Source: a virus
Reading direction: 5' to 3' (one strand)
IMG/VR virus record: IMGVR_UViG_3300046787_000353
Span: 64,001-98,455 of that record
DNA length: 34,455 nucleotides
Below, in pieces: positions 31,763 through 34,455 of the stretch. The stretch's first letter is position 1. Every line of letters begins with the position of its first letter. Under the pieces are notes generated by a model. That model saw only the letters and a program-made list of their open reading frames with translations, made no database searches and was not told where the DNA came from. The position numbers were made by a program, and so were the translations under genes.

Positions 31763-34323
31763 TAGAATGCGAAAAACTTTTTAGCTGTTTTAGTATCGTT
31801 TGATGCTTTCTCCCATTTCAATGCGTTATAGAAATCATTTACTTTATTTTCCAACTCTGCTTTATAAATCATATCTCTATCAACATATTGCTCTACGAAA
31901 TCCATAATCTCTTTCGGGTCATTATAATCCTTAAATGCCACAGTATCTAATCCCAATGGATTTGTTTTAAGATATACCCATTTTACTTTATCTCCATCTC
32001 TAATCGGTTCGTTCTTAAACGGGCAATCAAAGAATTTCAATAATCGATTATAGGTAATACCAGCTTTGACGTGTGCAGGAGTTCCTTTCTCAAAAGATGC
32101 GATTGATTCTCCACCATCTTTTCTCCAAGTACCTTTATCATACTTACTCAACTCCTTAATTGCCCCACCCTTTGCTATGGTTCTCACCGGCAATGATGGC
32201 ATACTATTTTTGAATTCCAATAACTTCTTATCAACATAATCATTATCTTTACCCATAAGGATATCTTTCAACATACCACTCATTTGGTCCTGAAATGCTT
32301 TTGGAAATGATGAGCGAACTACATCTAATCCTTTAACATCTAACTTATCACATGGGATACCATTTTTCATAATCATCCATTGTGCGTATCGTTTCTTTGC
32401 TACCCAAAATCCTGCTTTACTGATATATTCTTTTTTGATTTCAAATCTATGTTTCTCTTTTGGAATATAGAAGAATCTTTCTGCTAACATATCATAGAAA
32501 GTATTCAAAAATGTTTGAGTTTCTTCAGCGATGGTGTTCACTTCGGTTGCCATTCTCTTCTCATCAAACTCTTTATAATTTGGATAACGATGTTTTACCA
32601 ATGGCTCAGCCATCATATAGATAGAATCCGTATCGATATACACATTATAATCTATTTTAGTACCCAACTCCTTCCAATATTTGATGTTAGCCATTTCAGC
32701 AGTTTTTTTAATTACTACTTGCCCTGTCAATGTTACTGCTTCTGCATTATCCACATCATAGAATCGGAATGCAGGTAAACCTAACACACCATACATTGAG
32801 TTCAAAAGAATCTTTTGTACTAACTGACGTTTAGCATAGAATTCATATTTTTCAGTATCACCTGCTTCACCAAATTGTTTTTCTAACTTTCTGAACTCCA
32901 CACGTTTATCAAACCAATTGTTAAGAATATCTGCGATTAGACCGGGTTTATCTTGTGTATAAAGAACTCCATTTGCCGCAATACCCAAATTACTATCTTT
33001 GATAACTTCCTTCAATTCCTGACTAGTATATGAGTACTCATCGCCATCCTTACCAACGACCTTATAAGTTTTGTCAGCTCCTCTAATGTTTTCTTCGGCA
33101 TCCCAACCTTCAACCTTACCCACTTTAGTTTCTGGCGAAATATTAAGTGTCATAATGATTGATGGATATAGGGAGGTTAAATCCAAATCATAAATCCAAT
33201 CATACTTACCAACGATAGGTTCTTTAACGTATGCTCCAATGAATTTCTCCTGATTGTTATCCTTCAATGCTTGCATTCTTTCTCTCCTATCTTTTGGTTT
33301 ATTAGTTGCTATTAAACCTTTTGTTTTAAGATATCCTAAACAAGCACCTTCCAACCACTTCGATGAATAAATGTAATCTTCATACGGAACGAATCCCGCA
33401 TGACAAACTGCTCTACATAATTCAATAAATTGTAATTTATTATCCATTGCTACAACCAATTCCACATCGGTAATGTTATACTCAATGAATTTCTCTAAAT
33501 CTGTTTCGAACAAATCATCCAAACTTCCTTCGTACTCCAACTTACCTCTACCCAATTCTTTAGTAGCGATGTAGTTTAATGTATAAGATGCTTCCAATGT
33601 ATAAGTGTAGGTTTTGTATAGATTGATATAATCCAAAATACTTACACCACCAAAACTGAACTTCTCTCTGTATGGCGACCAGAATGCTTCTCCAATACGA
33701 GATAACCTCTTAGCATGTCCTTCTCCACACACATTTTTAATACGATTGTAAATGTATGGAATATCAAAGAAGTCGATGTTCCATCCAGTTAAGATAGTTG
33801 GGTCAACCCCCTGATAATAGTTAAGGAATGCAAGTAATAGATTTTTCTCATTGTTGAAAATGTGAACCTTTACTTCCCTACCATCTTTACTAAATTCTTT
33901 AGCGTTGTTTTTGATTTTATTGGCTTTATCCAATACAAACACTTCGTAGATTTTTGAAACCGAATCCGTAGATGCGATTGCTGTAATCTCATTTTGTGCT
34001 TCTTTTGTGTTTGGTAATCCACTAATCATTTCAACCTCAATATCGAAAGTAAGGACTGTGTGTCCTTTTGATGGTAAATCATTATCATACATATCCACCA
34101 ACACTCTCGTTGTTTCAGGGATATCCGATTCAAATAAATCATCGGCATCTTCCTTTTCCCACTTTGAAATACGGGTCAATTTATCTCCATACATTGATAG
34201 ATGTTGACCGTATGGGTCTTTCTTATATGCATACTTTCGGTATGGCATTGTAGAATATCCCGTTGTATCATCCCATAGGTGAATTAAATTCTTACTTCGT
34301 TCGTAATAAATGTTTTGATACAT
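31762..34323 (-). CDS. Family B DNA polymerase (gp43-like)
   Basis: Replicative polymerase with proofreading. Exonuclease motifs: Exo I TFDIEVEM (Asp94, Glu96), Exo II GWNIDFFDIPY (Asp187) and Exo III YNITDVELV (Asp286). Polymerase motifs: A DLTSLYPSII (Asp381), B KILLNSMYG (504-512) and C VYIDTDSIY (Asp564, Asp566). At 853 aa it is close to T4 gp43 (898 aa), and 'DLTSLYPSII..LNISPET' is nearly the T4 sequence. All catalytic residues are present. The start is an ATG one base after the stop of an upstream gene. Confidence 0.97.
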   Translation of the reverse strand: MYQNIYYERSKNLIHLWDDTTGYSTMPYRKYAYKKDPYGQHLSMYGDKLTRISKWEKEDADDLFESDIPETTRVLVDMYDNDLPSKGHTVLTFDIEVEMISGLPNTKEAQNEITAIASTDSVSKIYEVFVLDKANKIKNNAKEFSKDGREVKVHIFNNEKNLLLAFLNYYQGVDPTILTGWNIDFFDIPYIYNRIKNVCGEGHAKRLSRIGEAFWSPYREKFSFGGVSILDYINLYKTYTYTLEASYTLNYIATKELGRGKLEYEGSLDDLFETDLEKFIEYNITDVELVVAMDNKLQFIELCRAVCHAGFVPYEDYIYSSKWLEGACLGYLKTKGLIATNKPKDRRERMQALKDNNQEKFIGAYVKEPIVGKYDWIYDLDLTSLYPSIIMTLNISPETKVGKVEGWDAEENIRGADKTYKVVGKDGDEYSYTSQELKEVIKDSNLGIAANGVLYTQDKPGLIADILNNWFDKRVEFRKLEKQFGEAGDTEKYEFYAKRQLVQKILLNSMYGVLGLPAFRFYDVDNAEAVTLTGQVVIKKTAEMANIKYWKELGTKIDYNVYIDTDSIYMMAEPLVKHRYPNYKEFDEKRMATEVNTIAEETQTFLNTFYDMLAERFFYIPKEKHRFEIKKEYISKAGFWVAKKRYAQWMIMKNGIPCDKLDVKGLDVVRSSFPKAFQDQMSGMLKDILMGKDNDYVDKKLLEFKNSMPSLPVRTIAKGGAIKELSKYDKGTWRKDGGESIASFEKGTPAHVKAGITYNRLLKFFDCPFKNEPIRDGDKVKWVYLKTNPLGLDTVAFKDYNDPKEIMDFVEQYVDRDMIYKAELENKVNDFYNALKWEKASNDTKTAKKFFAF

Positions 34324-34324
34324 A

Positions 34325-34455
34325 CTATGCTCTTAATTTTTCGTTTAATATTTTAATCATTCTACCATCGTTTAATGATAGTTCTTTTGCTCTTTCGATA
34401 CTCTTCATAGATTGTTCTAATTTGAATTCACTATTATCTAATAATCTGTCCAAAG
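34325..34455 (-). CDS. C-terminal end of an unknown protein (partial at right edge)
   Basis: An open frame enters from the right edge and ends with TAG at 34325-34327, one base before the polymerase start. The 42 visible residues (LDRLLDNSEFKLEQSMKSIE, then RAKELSLNDGRMIKILNEKL) are charged and helical. Too short to assign. Tight spacing suggests co-transcription with the polymerase. Confidence 0.6.
   Translation of the reverse strand, partial: LDRLLDNSEFKLEQSMKSIERAKELSLNDGRMIKILNEKLRA

Overview
The window looks like part of a large tailed-phage genome of the T4-like type whose host is a member of the Bacteroidota. The phage evidence is a T4-style replisome: family B DNA polymerase (gp43-like), sliding clamp (gp45-like), both clamp-loader subunits (gp44- and gp62-like) and a RecB/Cas4-like nuclease. 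There is also an endolysin, ThyA, a MazG-like protein, many small ORFs, very tight packing (ATGA and TAATG overlaps) and every gene on the minus strand. The Bacteroidota evidence is an Oar-like TonB-dependent receptor, a DUF4494-like protein, an Hc1-like small protein, Bacteroidota-style signal peptides, and promoters of the TTTG-N20-TAtaTTTG type. No tRNA, integrase, transposase or CRISPR array was seen. No stretch over 300 bases lacks a gene.

Layout, read in the direction of transcription from the right end leftwards. (1) 34455-31004: the 3' end of an unknown gene, DNA polymerase, and an SGNH hydrolase. (2) 30956-27984: a promoter, then clamp, unknown, MazG-like, clamp-loader large subunit, zinc-ribbon protein and clamp-loader small subunit. 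(3) 27932-13373: a promoter, then a roughly 14.5-kb tandem run with a PD-(D/E)XK nuclease, a small possible DNA-binding protein, nine glycosyltransferase candidates, two SGNH hydrolases, a HAD phosphatase, an APS-kinase-like protein, an HNH-like protein and a heptose-kinase-like GHMP kinase. (4) 13337-12767: a promoter, a sugar-type cupin and a small unknown. (5) 12706-12498: a promoter, an Hc1-like protein and a terminator. (6) 12451-9132: the TonB-dependent receptor and a terminator. (7) 9128-2952: a promoter, groEL, DUF4494-like, unknown, HxGH nucleotidyltransferase, 7Fe ferredoxin, two basic proteins, a ParB-like protein, a possible ADP-ribosyltransferase-like protein, endolysin and a terminator. 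(8) 2950-1: a promoter, small membrane proteins, thymidylate synthase, a membrane-anchored protein and a secreted protein that runs off the left edge.

How it may fit together (inference): the replisome block copies the genome. The long glycan block plus the sugar kinase, cupin and nucleotidyltransferase could make and transfer an activated sugar onto the virion or the host surface. GroEL and ferredoxin are host-type helper functions. The outer-membrane receptor and secreted proteins suggest that the phage alters the host envelope. The most notable features are the phage-borne TonB-dependent receptor, the FdxA-type ferredoxin, GroEL without an adjacent GroES, the glycan assembly line, and a set of six promoters that share exactly the same 20-nt spacing. 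All functions come from reading motifs by eye; no database search was run.
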